Positions 26,024-33,952 of a stretch of DNA of 64,000 bases are shown in pieces. The translations under genes and the position numbers were made by a program. How positions within the stretch are numbered: the first letter of the stretch is position 1; every line of letters begins with the position of its first letter. The stretch spans positions 1 through 64,000 of the forward strand of contig NZ_BOOF01000029.1 of the NCBI RefSeq assembly GCF_016863095.1, given 5' to 3'. This stretch comes from Microbispora siamensis (GTDB lineage: Bacteria; Actinomycetota; Actinomycetes; Streptosporangiales; Streptosporangiaceae). The notes under the pieces were generated by a model, which worked only from the letters and a program-made list of their open reading frames with translations, searched no databases and had not been told where the DNA came from.

Positions 26024-27481
26024 ATGAGCCCGCAAACCCCCCAGTGCGCCGTCATTCTGTGCCGGATCAGCGACGCCCGCGACGAAGACACGACCGGCGT
26101 GGACGACCAGGAACGCCACTGCCGGGCGCTGGCCGACCGCCTTGGGTGGAAGGTCTGGCGCGTCATCGTTGAGAACGACGTGTCGGCCTACAAGCGGCGA
26201 AAGATCCAGCTCCCGGACGGCTCCTACGGGCTGCGGACGTTCCGTCCCGGCCTGCGTGACGCCATCACGTGGCTCACGACCGGTGAGGCCGACGGCCTGA
26301 TTGCCTACGACCTGGACCGGGCCGTACGCGACCCCCGCGACCTGGAAGACCTGATCGACGCCGTCGAGATGCGCAAGCCCCGTCCTCCGGTCGAGTCGGT
26401 CACCGGCTCTCTGCGGCTGGCCAACGACGCAGATATCACGATGGCGAGGGTCATGGTCGCCGTCGCCAACAAGGCCTCCCGCGACACGGGGCGCCGGGTC
26501 GCTAACGCCCGCCTCCGCATGGCCACGAACGGCGAGTACGGCGGTGGCATCCGTCCGTTCGGCTTCCACAAGGACGGCGTCACCGTCGAGCCGGCCGAGG
26601 CCGCCGAGATCGTGCGGGCCACGGAGGCCCTGTTGGCCGGGTCCAGCCTCCGGTTCGTCACCAAGAGCGTCAACGCCGCAGGGGTCCGCACCAGCCGGGG
26701 CAAGGAGTGGACGACGATGGAGCTGCGGCAGATGCTCATGCGTCCCAGGAACGCCGGACTAGCCGTCTACCGGGGCGAGATCGTGGGCCGGGCCTCGTGG
26801 CCCGCCATCGTTCCGGAGGAGTCCTGGAGGGCCCTCGTAGCGCTGCTGACCGACCCTGCCCGCCGGACGTCGCCCGGCAATAAGGCCCGCTGGCTTGGGT
26901 CCGGCCTCTACCGCTGCGGAGGATGCGGGAGACCGGTGGTCTGCTCGCTCTCTGGTGGGCGTCGCGCCGTCTACCGGTGCCGCCCGACTCGTGGGGAGAC
27001 CCGGCAGCCGGGTCAGCACGTCGTCCGCGTGGCCATCCCCCTGGACAAGTTCGTAGAAGAGCTGGTCATTGAACGGCTGTCCCGGCCGGATGCCGTAGAC
27101 CTCCTGGTGCAGGATCAGCGAGAGGATGTCGCCCCGCTACATGACCAGGCCGTTGCCCTACGAGCACGGCTCGATGAGCAGGCGATACTGCACGCGGACG
27201 GAGTCATCGACGCCCGCCAGTACGCGACTGGTAGCAGCCGGATCCGCAGTCAGCTCGAAGAGATCGAGAGCCGAATCAGCGCGGCGAGCCAGGGGAGTGT
27301 CTTCGCTGGGGTCGTCGACACCGACGACCCTCCGGCCACCTGGAAGGGGCTCGATCTCGGCAGAAAGCGCGCCCTACTCGACGCGCTGATGACCGTCACG
27401 ATCCTCCCGGCGGGCCGGGGGCGGGCCCCTGATGGCAGCTACTTCGACCCGACCTCGGTGAAGATCGAACCGAAGCGGTGA
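26024..27481 (+). CDS. int: large serine recombinase (integrase)
   Basis: 485 residues. The catalytic domain has Ser16 in CRISDARD and the Arg-rich ALDR-like block (AYDLDRAVRDPRDLEDL). The recombinase domain follows (PFGFHKDGVTVEPAEAAEI), then a zinc ribbon (YRCGGCGRPVVC with a later YRC) and a C-terminal coiled coil (residues about 360-430). It would join attP to attB in tadA and, with a directionality factor, excise the element. It starts 30 bp inside attL and 12 nt after the premature tadA stop, on the tad strand, with no Shine-Dalgarno. In the chromosome, its expression may depend on tad transcription. Confidence 0.95.
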   Translation: MSPQTPQCAVILCRISDARDEDTTGVDDQERHCRALADRLGWKVWRVIVENDVSAYKRRKIQLPDGSYGLRTFRPGLRDAITWLTTGEADGLIAYDLDRAVRDPRDLEDLIDAVEMRKPRPPVESVTGSLRLANDADITMARVMVAVANKASRDTGRRVANARLRMATNGEYGGGIRPFGFHKDGVTVEPAEAAEIVRATEALLAGSSLRFVTKSVNAAGVRTSRGKEWTTMELRQMLMRPRNAGLAVYRGEIVGRASWPAIVPEESWRALVALLTDPARRTSPGNKARWLGSGLYRCGGCGRPVVCSLSGGRRAVYRCRPTRGETRQPGQHVVRVAIPLDKFVEELVIERLSRPDAVDLLVQDQREDVAPLHDQAVALRARLDEQAILHADGVIDARQYATGSSRIRSQLEEIESRISAASQGSVFAGVVDTDDPPATWKGLDLGRKRALLDALMTVTILPAGRGRAPDGSYFDPTSVKIEPKR

Positions 27482-27490
27482 TGCCGGGGC

Positions 27491-27673
27491 TCAGGCGGCG
27501 TTGCTGGCTTTCGCCGGCTGCTGGGCCGAGCCGCGCAGCAGGACCGCGATGCGGGCCTTCTGCTCGGCCGTGAGCGGCGGGAAGCCGTCGATGATCTCGC
27601 GGACGAGGGCGGCATGCCGGTACTCGCTCACGGGCGCCTGGTCATTCATCGCACGCACGGGGGAGTTATTCAC
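27491..27673 (-). CDS. small acidic/basic protein next to integrase, possible directionality factor
   Basis: 60 residues, including ALVREIIDGFPPLTAEQKAR, a helical segment of a kind often seen in short proteins of actinomycete plasmids and phages. It is convergent with int and separated from it by 9 bp. Small proteins beside serine integrases are sometimes the recombination directionality factor, but such factors share no common sequence, so this is positional inference only. The start is a GTG at 27673; an internal ATG at 27649 is an alternative. Confidence 0.5.
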   Translation of the reverse strand: MNNSPVRAMNDQAPVSEYRHAALVREIIDGFPPLTAEQKARIAVLLRGSAQQPAKASNAA

Positions 27674-28043
27674 CGCTTCCGATTTGTCCGGTCGATCACG
27701 GGCACGAGGCTACGCAGGGGCAAGTTGGGATGCGCAAGCCCTGATCGGGCATTGGGGCCTACGTCGTCGAGCGGGTGGGCGATGAGGTCGAGGGCGTGGT
27801 CGTGCTCGGCGTGGACCCTTGGCAGTAAGTAGGGGTTTAACCGCCGGGGGCCGTCAGCGGGCGAAATCCCGCAGGTCAGCGCGGGTAGAAGGGGGGGCCC
27901 GGTGGCCGGCGCCCAGTAACTGGGGCGTTCCGCGTTTCAGCGGGGCACACCCCAACTCCAGGCGGGGGGAATTCCGCAAACGACGAAGGGGCGACCCGGG
28001 CAGCCTAGTTAGTAGGTTCTGCCTGGACCGCCCCCACGGGCTG
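27674..28043. other. gene-free stretch with short hairpins
   Basis: About 370 bp between two minus-strand genes. It holds several GC-rich inverted repeats, for example GCGGG-CGAAAT-CCCGC, and no credible coding frame. It could carry the promoter of the small gene to its left and a terminator for the genes to its right. Confidence 0.4.
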
Positions 28044-28331
28044 TCAGGTGACCGGGCCGTCGGGCCCCATGGGCACTCGCTCGGACTCCCGCATGAGCTG
28101 GTCGAGCATGCGCGCGTCGAGCATGCGGCCGAGGGCCACGAGAGCCCGCTTCAGGTCCTCGGCCTGGCCGAAGGTGAGCCGGTAGCGGACGAGCTGCTCG
28201 GCGGCGTCCTCGTCGCCCTGGATGGCGAAGGCCAGGGCTTGCTGCGAACGGGCCGTGAACGATCGCTGGACGAGGACACCGCCGAGACGTGAGAAGAGCA
28301 GGCCGAGCCGTTCCAGGGCCGGCCGATTCAC
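28044..28331 (-). CDS. hypothetical protein
   Basis: 95 residues, predicted mostly helical (LERLGLLFSRLGGVL, DEDAAEQLVRYRLTFGQAED, LDQLMRESERV). No family is recognised. Its ATG overlaps the stop of the upstream gene (ATGA, 28328-28331), so the two are translated together. Codon use is like the rest of the element. Confidence 0.6.
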   Translation of the reverse strand: MNRPALERLGLLFSRLGGVLVQRSFTARSQQALAFAIQGDEDAAEQLVRYRLTFGQAEDLKRALVALGRMLDARMLDQLMRESERVPMGPDGPVT

Positions 28332-28696
28332 GCCCAGGCCCTCGCGGCGGGCGGAAGGCTCGGCGCGGCCTGGCCGTTGGCGGCGGGGAACTGCTGCGGC
28401 GAGAGGGCGGCGTGGCGGAAGATTCCCGCCGGGGAGAGGCCGCGGAGTGTCGAGCCGGTGCTGTAGGCCTGTCCAGGCGGCGGCACGTCGGCCACGGGGG
28501 GCCGAGGCCCGGGTGCGGGGGGAACGGTGCCGAGCGTCGGCCGAGGGCTCGCCATGGGCCGCCTGCGCGCCGCGTGGGTGTCGTCCTCCTCGTCGTCGGC
28601 CAGGTAGTCAGCGAGACCCTGCACGGCCTCGCCGATTCTCGCGGTGCGCTCGTACCGGGCGTAGGTGGTGGCGCTGACGGCGTCCCCATTGATCAC
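28328..28696 (-). CDS. hypothetical protein with Pro-rich middle
   Basis: 122 residues. A short N-terminal helical segment (YARYERTARIGEAVQGLADY) and an acidic patch (DDEEDD) are followed by a Pro/Ala-rich, probably disordered region. Not recognised. It overlaps the HNH gene by 4 bp (28693-28696) and the next gene by 4 bp, so three genes form a coupled unit. Confidence 0.55.
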   Translation of the reverse strand: MINGDAVSATTYARYERTARIGEAVQGLADYLADDEEDDTHAARRRPMASPRPTLGTVPPAPGPRPPVADVPPPGQAYSTGSTLRGLSPAGIFRHAALSPQQFPAANGQAAPSLPPAARAWA

Positions 28697-29223
28697 GGGT
28701 TCTCCTGGGGTGAGTCGGGGGTCAGCCGCCCAGGCCGGCGCCGCGCACGGTCACGGACACGCTTGCAGATTGAGCAATAACGCCCACCCTTGGTGCCGAC
28801 GCGGTCGAAGGGGTGGCCAGCCGCACACGCCGTCTTTCTGGCGTTCTGGGCCGTCGGGCCGCTTCCGCGCAGGACGTTCTCGCGGTGGGTGACGGGCTCG
28901 ACGTGCTGCGGGTTCGCGCACAGCGGGCCGATACAGCCGTCATCCGGGTAGCGGTAGTGGTCCAGCTCCAGGCCGTCGGGGACGGGGCCGTTCAGGGCCT
29001 CCCAGGCCCATCGGTACGCGGTTTGAAACCGGGCCCCGATCCAGAACAGGCCACGCGGCGCCTTGGTGGGCCGCGCGTTGGTGGCGCCCGTCCACTTCCA
29101 GCACCCGTTCTTGAGTACCACGACCTTCGTGGCGAACCGGCGAATTGTTAGGGGGTCGGCCGAGGTGTTGTCACGGAGGTACCGGGTGACACGCTTGTCG
29201 GCTGCGAGCCGCTTGCGGCTCAT
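28693..29223 (-). CDS. HNH endonuclease, phage/plasmid type
   Basis: About 176 residues. The order NGCWKWTGATN, then HRWAW-like AYRWAWEALNGPVPDG, LELDHYRYP, NPQHVEPVTHRENVLRG and two CxxC-like Cys pairs (TACAAGHPF, YCSICKRVR) is that of mobile-element HNH nucleases. The metal-binding His/Asn/His residues appear intact. ATG 29223 has AGGAGG just upstream, and that RBS lies inside the coding region of a longer in-frame start at 29244. Its role may be DNA processing, homing or host interaction. Confidence 0.85.
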   Translation of the reverse strand: MSRKRLAADKRVTRYLRDNTSADPLTIRRFATKVVVLKNGCWKWTGATNARPTKAPRGLFWIGARFQTAYRWAWEALNGPVPDGLELDHYRYPDDGCIGPLCANPQHVEPVTHRENVLRGSGPTAQNARKTACAAGHPFDRVGTKGGRYCSICKRVRDRARRRPGRLTPDSPQENP

Positions 29224-29358
29224 TGGGTTTTCCTCCTGGGTCATGTTGTGACCAGGAGGGACGGCGGGCCCGATTAATTGCCCGGGTAGTTTTACAAGTA
29301 AGCCACGAATAGGTGTGCAGGTGGTTGTTCAGGCCATCCCTGCCAGTTTCTCGTTGAT

Positions 29359-29784
29359 TCAGGACGGCATCACGTACAGGCGGGTGGTGCGCTGGCCCAT
29401 GAAGCCTTCCGCGCCCTTCATCTCGTAGATCAGGCCCTCCCGCACGAGCGTATCGACGGTCTGTCGAAAGTCGACGGGGCCAGCCTGGGGGAACGCTCGC
29501 TGGAATTCGCCGGCAACCACCCCCGTGTCAGCGCCACCCTGGATTGCGTTGTTGTTGATGATCTCGACCATCTTCCGACCGACGACGTTCATGAAGTCGG
29601 CGAACTGGTCGGCCTGCTGGAGCTGGGCCTCCTGCTCCTGCACGCGCTGTTCCAGCTCACGGCGAGTGGCCATGAGGGCGTCGTAGGGTGCCTGCGCAGG
29701 CTGGCTGTATCCGGGCTGAGTGCCGCCGTATCCAGGCTGGGTGCCGTATCCGGGCTGAGCGACACGGTTCCAGAAGTTGTTCAT
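29359..29784 (-). CDS. hypothetical protein with QPGYG repeats and winged-helix-like end
   Basis: 141 residues in three parts: a low-complexity N-terminus with three Gln-Pro-Gly-Tyr repeats, a coiled coil (RRELEQRVQEQEAQLQQADQ), and a C-terminal DNA-binding-like fold (FRQTVDTLVREGLIYEMKG). A GAGAGGA RBS precedes ATG. No family is recognised. It could be a DNA-binding scaffold protein, by inference. Confidence 0.65.
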   Translation of the reverse strand: MNNFWNRVAQPGYGTQPGYGGTQPGYSQPAQAPYDALMATRRELEQRVQEQEAQLQQADQFADFMNVVGRKMVEIINNNAIQGGADTGVVAGEFQRAFPQAGPVDFRQTVDTLVREGLIYEMKGAEGFMGQRTTRLYVMPS

Positions 29785-29814
29785 TGGGGAATTCCTCTCG
29801 GGGAAAGGGAATGG

Positions 29815-30090
29815 TCAGACCGTCTTGCGGCGGGGCCTGGTGGCCTCGATGTACCACCACGTGAAGGCCTCGGCCTGGTCTTCGTCAGCGATGATGTCGA
29901 CCACGGACGGCAGGTCGAACACCGGCACCAGCCGCGCCAGGAATCGAAAGCTGGTCGTATGTCGGTCGCTCATGAGTCGCCACATCTGATAGCTGGTGCT
30001 GCCAATCTCGCGGGCCAGGGCATGCGGGTTGAAGCCCTTTTCCTCAAGCATCGACTTGAACCGCGCGGGGGCAATTCGAACGCCGTTCAT
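29815..30090 (-). CDS. XRE-like small DNA-binding protein
   Basis: 91 residues. The segment ARFKSMLEEKGFNPHALAREIGSTSYQMWRLMSDRHTTS fits a helix-turn-helix of the XRE type. The C-terminus is aromatic and basic (FTWWYIEATRPRRKTV). It is probably a regulator of the adjacent minus-strand genes. Confidence 0.6.
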   Translation of the reverse strand: MNGVRIAPARFKSMLEEKGFNPHALAREIGSTSYQMWRLMSDRHTTSFRFLARLVPVFDLPSVVDIIADEDQAEAFTWWYIEATRPRRKTV

Positions 30091-30124
30091 ATTGCTACGG
30101 TAGCAACCACAATCCCCAGAGTGG

Positions 30125-30235
30125 TAACGCCGCTTTCCCCGTTCCTGAAATCGGCCACTGTCCCCGCGAATAGCCGCTCACGCACGCGGAAGACCAGGCA
30201 GGGTCCTCCAGGGAAGGCCGACTTAACGATGGGGA
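30125..30235. repeat. diverged repeat copy A
   Basis: An ~85-bp core here (about 30,143-30,228) aligns without gaps to 32,010-32,095. Shared blocks include CGGCCACTGT and ACCAGGC-GGGTCCTCC. Both translate on the minus strand to an EDPAW...QWP pattern. Confidence 0.5.
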
Positions 30236-30287
30236 GGGATGGAGATGCCCGATGACGAGCTGGCCGACTGTTGCGGAAGTTGCATGT

Positions 30288-31865
30288 CTACTCGGGGCTG
30301 AGGCCAGCGCCCGCTTCCGGGTCGTCAGCCTCCGGAGGCTGCCGATCTGACGCGCTTTCAAGCAGACCGGACCCGTCGGGTTGCTTGACAACATGCCATC
30401 CCGGCGGCCACTGGTGACGTTCAGCCGGATTGGTCACGCGGGCTCCCTTCAGGTGGATCGGGCCGACCGTGTCCTTGAAGGCGGTTTCCCCGGTGAAGGT
30501 GGCCTTGCTGAAGATGGCTCCCCCGGTGAAGGTGGCCTCGCTGAAGAGGGCTCTCCCGGTGAAGGTGGCCTTGCTGAAGGTGGCTCCATCGGTGAAGGTG
30601 GCCTCGCTGAAGAGGGCTGCCCGGGAGAAGGCGACATCGATGAAGTAGGTTCTCCCGGAGAAGGTGGCCTCCTCGAACCAGGCCTCCCCGGAGAAGGTGG
30701 CCCGGCTGAAGCTGGCTCTCTCAGAGAAGGTGGCCTCGTCGAACCAGGCTTCCTCGGAGAAGGTGGCCTTGCTGAAAATAGCCTCCCCGGAGAAGGCGAC
30801 GCAGTTGAAGCGGGCTGTCCCATAGAAGGTTGTCCCGTTGAAGACGCCTGCAGCAGCGCGACAATGGGAAAAGTCGAAGTCGATGAGTGTGGCGCCAGTC
30901 AGATCGATGCGCATGCCACCCCAGAAACGCGGGCTAAGCGGGATCGTCTCACGTTCATCGGCAGACCGGTCATCCCGTAGGTGCTCAGCGAGAATGCGCT
31001 GAGCTGTGAGACGGACTTGCTGCTCTCCTTCAGGGTCCCCCGCCTGGCCGCTTTGGTCGGCTCGCTGAGTGACGCCAGAATGACCGTTGCGAGCTGCGTG
31101 GTATCGGCGCCGCGCGGCCCGCAGTGCTTCCCGCCGTTCCTGCTCCGGATCCGAGGGTGTGGGAGGACTGTAGGGCATTCGCAAGTAGGCGCAGATGACG
31201 TTCACGATCGTCTGACGGTGTCCCTCATTGTCTTGAGCTAGGCGCTCCAGCGCGTACATGCCAGCCAAACGGACGGCGGCCTTGGCGTGGCCGAGCTGCT
31301 CAGCGGCCTTGGTGTACAGCTCGGTGATACGCCGTTCGAGCGCGTCACGCTGGCTGTCCTCGGCGACTCGCTCAGCGTGTGCGGCGTCCCGCTCCGCGTC
31401 GCGTTCGGCGAAGGCTGCGTCGCGCTCAGCCTGCAGCGCGGTCAACACCATCGTGAGTTCTTGATGGCGCTGGCGCCGGAACGCTAGAGCCAAGGTGAAC
31501 GCGGCCCCCACCGCCGCCCCGGCCGTCAGCGCGGTACGTATGGCCTCGCTGGTAGCCGTGGAGACTTCGACGCTCGTGGGCCCTGTCGGTGTGGGGGCGG
31601 GGCTCGCGCTCCCCGAGGGGACGGGTCTGGGGCTAGGCGTGGCGACGCCACGCAGGAGCAGCCAACTGGTTAGCGCAACGGTCGATACCGTCAGCAGCAC
31701 TGCCAGGGCGATCCACCAGCCCGCTGACCGTGGCTCACGCAGCCGAGAGAGCCGCTGTTCCAAGAGTTCGATCCGCGACTGCTCGGCCACCGGTACAGGC
31801 GTATCCGGCCGGGCACGCCGACGAAGCCACCCCACACCACGCATGACCGCCATCCCATCCGACAC
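30288..31865 (-). CDS. membrane protein with C-terminal pentapeptide-like repeats
   Basis: 525 residues. A basic N-terminus is followed by a membrane helix (WIALAVLLTVSTVALTSWLL), a Pro/Ser/Thr loop, a second helix, and an Asp/Glu/Arg-rich coiled coil (residues about 140-190). A helical region (AAEQLGHAKAAVRLAGMYAL) comes next. The C-terminal third has about 14 five-residue turns of the type FSxATF/FTGxA, forming a right-handed beta-helix. In Streptomyces, proteins with this layout are common and mostly uncharacterised. It is single and followed by copy A of a diverged repeat. Confidence 0.8.
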   Translation of the reverse strand: MSDGMAVMRGVGWLRRRARPDTPVPVAEQSRIELLEQRLSRLREPRSAGWWIALAVLLTVSTVALTSWLLLRGVATPSPRPVPSGSASPAPTPTGPTSVEVSTATSEAIRTALTAGAAVGAAFTLALAFRRQRHQELTMVLTALQAERDAAFAERDAERDAAHAERVAEDSQRDALERRITELYTKAAEQLGHAKAAVRLAGMYALERLAQDNEGHRQTIVNVICAYLRMPYSPPTPSDPEQERREALRAARRRYHAARNGHSGVTQRADQSGQAGDPEGEQQVRLTAQRILAEHLRDDRSADERETIPLSPRFWGGMRIDLTGATLIDFDFSHCRAAAGVFNGTTFYGTARFNCVAFSGEAIFSKATFSEEAWFDEATFSERASFSRATFSGEAWFEEATFSGRTYFIDVAFSRAALFSEATFTDGATFSKATFTGRALFSEATFTGGAIFSKATFTGETAFKDTVGPIHLKGARVTNPAERHQWPPGWHVVKQPDGSGLLESASDRQPPEADDPEAGAGLSPE

Positions 31866-32271
31866 CGGTCAATCTCGCCGTGCGTGTCTTCCGATCGTTA
31901 TCCCTGACAGGGAGATGCCGGCCTTCACATCAGCCATACGGGCTCAGCGTCGCCAGTGGACGTCCCGGCAGACGTAGGTCGGCCGCGGTTGCTCATCCCG
32001 ACGGCCCCATTCTTGGAAGCGGCCACTGTCGGGCAGGCCGAACGTCTTCGTACATGGGAAACCAGGCGGGGTCCTCCCGGGCGGGGCCGGTTAAGGGTGG
32101 GTGGGGTCGCCCTTTGTCAAGGGGGCCGAGGCAGGCGGCCGAGGCGGCGCGGCGACGAGCTGGCGGACGGCGAGGCCGAGCAGCAGGGGGCCGAGTACGA
32201 CGAGAGCGCCCACCCCACAGAGCAGGGCAGGCGCTTCCGGTGGTCAATGAGGCCGGGCGACTACAGGCTGG
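31866..32271. other. gene-free stretch with diverged repeat copy B
   Basis: About 400 bp between the pentapeptide protein and the resolvase. It includes the second copy (about 32,010-32,095) of the repeat at 30,143-30,228. A minus-strand frame of 84 codons has the same EDPAW..RQWP pattern as in copy A but lacks an RBS. I cannot decide between two related micro-ORFs and two copies of a DNA site. Confidence 0.45.
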
Positions 32272-32871
32272 TCACGGGGCTGTGGCGGCCACGGCATCCT
32301 CAGCCTTGAGGTAGCCGTACACGGTGGTGCGCTTCACGCCCAGCTCGTCGGCGATCTGCTGCACCGTCCACTTCCGCTTCCCGTCCTCGCCAACCTCGTC
32401 GTACATCTCACGGGCGAGCTGGGCCTGGCGGTCGCGGAGCTTCTTCGGACGACCCCCGTTGCGTCCACGGGCCCGCGCGGCGGCCAGGCCGTCACGGGTG
32501 TTGGCCACGATCAGCTCGCGCTGGAACTCGGCGAACACGGAGAACATGCCGTACATCGCGCGGCCCTCGGGGGTGCGGGTGTCGATGCCCTGTTCCGTGA
32601 CGAGCAGGTGGATGCCGCGCTCCCGCAGCTCGGCGCCCAGGTTGACCAGGTGGACCATGGACCGGCCGAGCCGGTCAAGGCGAGTGACGACGAGGGTGTC
32701 CCCCTCGCGGAGGAGCTGCAGCACGAGGTCGAACTTGGGGCGGCTCGTCTTGGACCCGCTGATCTTGTCCAGGTGGACGTTCTCGGGGGCGACACCGGCC
32801 CGGGTGAGAGCGTCGTACTGGTGGTCAGGGTTCTGGTCGTCCGTGGAGACTCGCGCGTAACCGATCAACAT
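32272..32871 (-). CDS. small serine recombinase (resolvase/invertase)
   Basis: 199 residues. The catalytic Ser9 lies in YARVSTDDQ, with the conserved LDRLGRSM and EFQRELI blocks and a C-terminal helix-turn-helix (KWTVQQIADELGVKRTTVYGYL). This is a Tn3-type resolvase or invertase. Its ATG lies at the edge of a cluster of TGTCGAGA/TCTCGACA motifs (32,873-32,993), as tnpR genes abut res. It could resolve cointegrates or multimers of the excised circle, or be left from a nested transposon. Confidence 0.9.
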   Translation of the reverse strand: MLIGYARVSTDDQNPDHQYDALTRAGVAPENVHLDKISGSKTSRPKFDLVLQLLREGDTLVVTRLDRLGRSMVHLVNLGAELRERGIHLLVTEQGIDTRTPEGRAMYGMFSVFAEFQRELIVANTRDGLAAARARGRNGGRPKKLRDRQAQLAREMYDEVGEDGKRKWTVQQIADELGVKRTTVYGYLKAEDAVAATAP

Positions 32872-32872
32872 G

Positions 32873-32993
32873 TGTCGAGAATATCATGACGGCATCGTTT
32901 CTCGACATAGTTTCACGACACGAGTTTTCGACACCTTAATCCTGGGAGAACGCAGAACGATCATGAGTGTCGGCAAACGATCGTTTCTCGACA
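32873..32993. promoter_or_regulatory. candidate res site with three subsites
   Basis: Three spaced dyads are present. TGTCGAGA/TCTCGACA spans 35 bp (32873-32907), TTTCACGACA...TTTTCGACAC spans 24 bp (32911-32934), and TGTCG...CGACA around AACGATCGTT spans 26 bp (32968-32993). Tn3-family res sites have three subsites of similar lengths (28, 34 and 25 bp) next to the resolvase gene. The far, 26-bp dyad would be the crossover site. Location also suits autoregulation. Confidence 0.6.
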
Positions 32994-33129
32994 GTCTCGG
33001 CGGACCAGTGCCGACGGCAACGGTCACGATCAGATCACGCCCGAAGTTCCTCACGGGTTCCTTCTGGGCTTCCCGTCGTCCCGTGTTCTCCTTGAGGCCT
33101 ACGCCCCTCACCCGTCTGGAGGAACGCGC

Positions 33130-33531
33130 GTGCAAGAGATGTCACCCGCCACGGAACGGCTTGTCCGGCTCATGCTGCTGCTCCCCTCAGACCTGCGCAG
33201 CCCACTGTGGGACAGCGTGGCCGACGACTGCGGAGACCTATCAACCGTCGCGTCGATAGGTATATGGGTCCGCGATACCGCCAAGATGTGGCCAGAGGGT
33301 GCCCCCCGGACCCTGGCCGAGATGGTCCTCATCTCGTTCGGCAACCCGAGCGAGACCACCCTCAGCCTGCTGTCGCAAGCGGTCGTAACCTTGGGTGGCC
33401 CCAGCGCCAACAAGGGGACCGGTGTCGGCGCCGCGTGGGCTGCTCGCGCCTGCGAGGCCGCCATTGACGTCTTGGCCGAGGCCGACCCGCTGGAAGAGGT
33501 GCTGGAGCGGGCGAAGACCGACTGGGGCTAG
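33130..33531 (+). CDS. hypothetical protein
   Basis: 133 residues with GTG start and GGAGGA 6 bp upstream. It looks like an all-helical small domain (TERLVRLMLLLPSDLRSPLW, GIWVRDTAKMWPEGAPRTL, ACEAAIDVLAEADPLEEVLE). No family is recognised. It lies 420 bp upstream of the NACHT gene on the same strand and could be a partner or sensor, as small helical domains often are in NLR-like loci; this is inference. Confidence 0.6.
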   Translation: MQEMSPATERLVRLMLLLPSDLRSPLWDSVADDCGDLSTVASIGIWVRDTAKMWPEGAPRTLAEMVLISFGNPSETTLSLLSQAVVTLGGPSANKGTGVGAAWAARACEAAIDVLAEADPLEEVLERAKTDWG

Positions 33532-33952
33532 GACCGACACCCTGACATCGACGGCGTCCAGGCCCCAGGCCGGACGAGGCCACTGTGCCGGGCCCCCTGA
33601 CCCTCGTCTGCGCCCGTGGGGTGGACGACTCGGACGACTGATGCCCGGGTTCACGCACGGTCGCTCCCCGGGCCCGTGGGGCGGACGCGGCAATCAACCC
33701 GGGGGAGAACGAGGATCGTGGGTCGCTCCCCGCGCGAGCAGGCCGGATGGGGACGGCCTAACCGGCTGTCCTCAACGGGTCCTCGCCGAATTTCACCTGG
33801 GTTGAAATCCGACTCGTGGTGGTCCGATTCCGCGGCTAACAGCTGGCACCGCTGGGCACGTAGCGGTGGCGGCTCGTGGGAAAGGTCACGGGTCTGCTCC
33901 GGAGCAGTTCATGCGCCCGTGCGCGGTCATTCTTTCGGTCATGATCTGAGCC
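33532..33952. other. gene-free stretch before the NACHT gene
   Basis: About 420 bp. It contains one copy of CGGACGAGGCCACTGT (33571-33586), a motif that recurs at 36,838, and two short copies of CCCGTGGGG(T/C)GGACG. The end probably holds the NACHT promoter. No coding frame is convincing. Confidence 0.45.

Noticed and set aside
30381-30980. Gly/Glu-rich repetitive plus-strand frame (PGEGGLAE repeats)
   Set aside because: It is the antisense of the pentapeptide-repeat coding region; the repeats follow from the FSxATF codons on the other strand.
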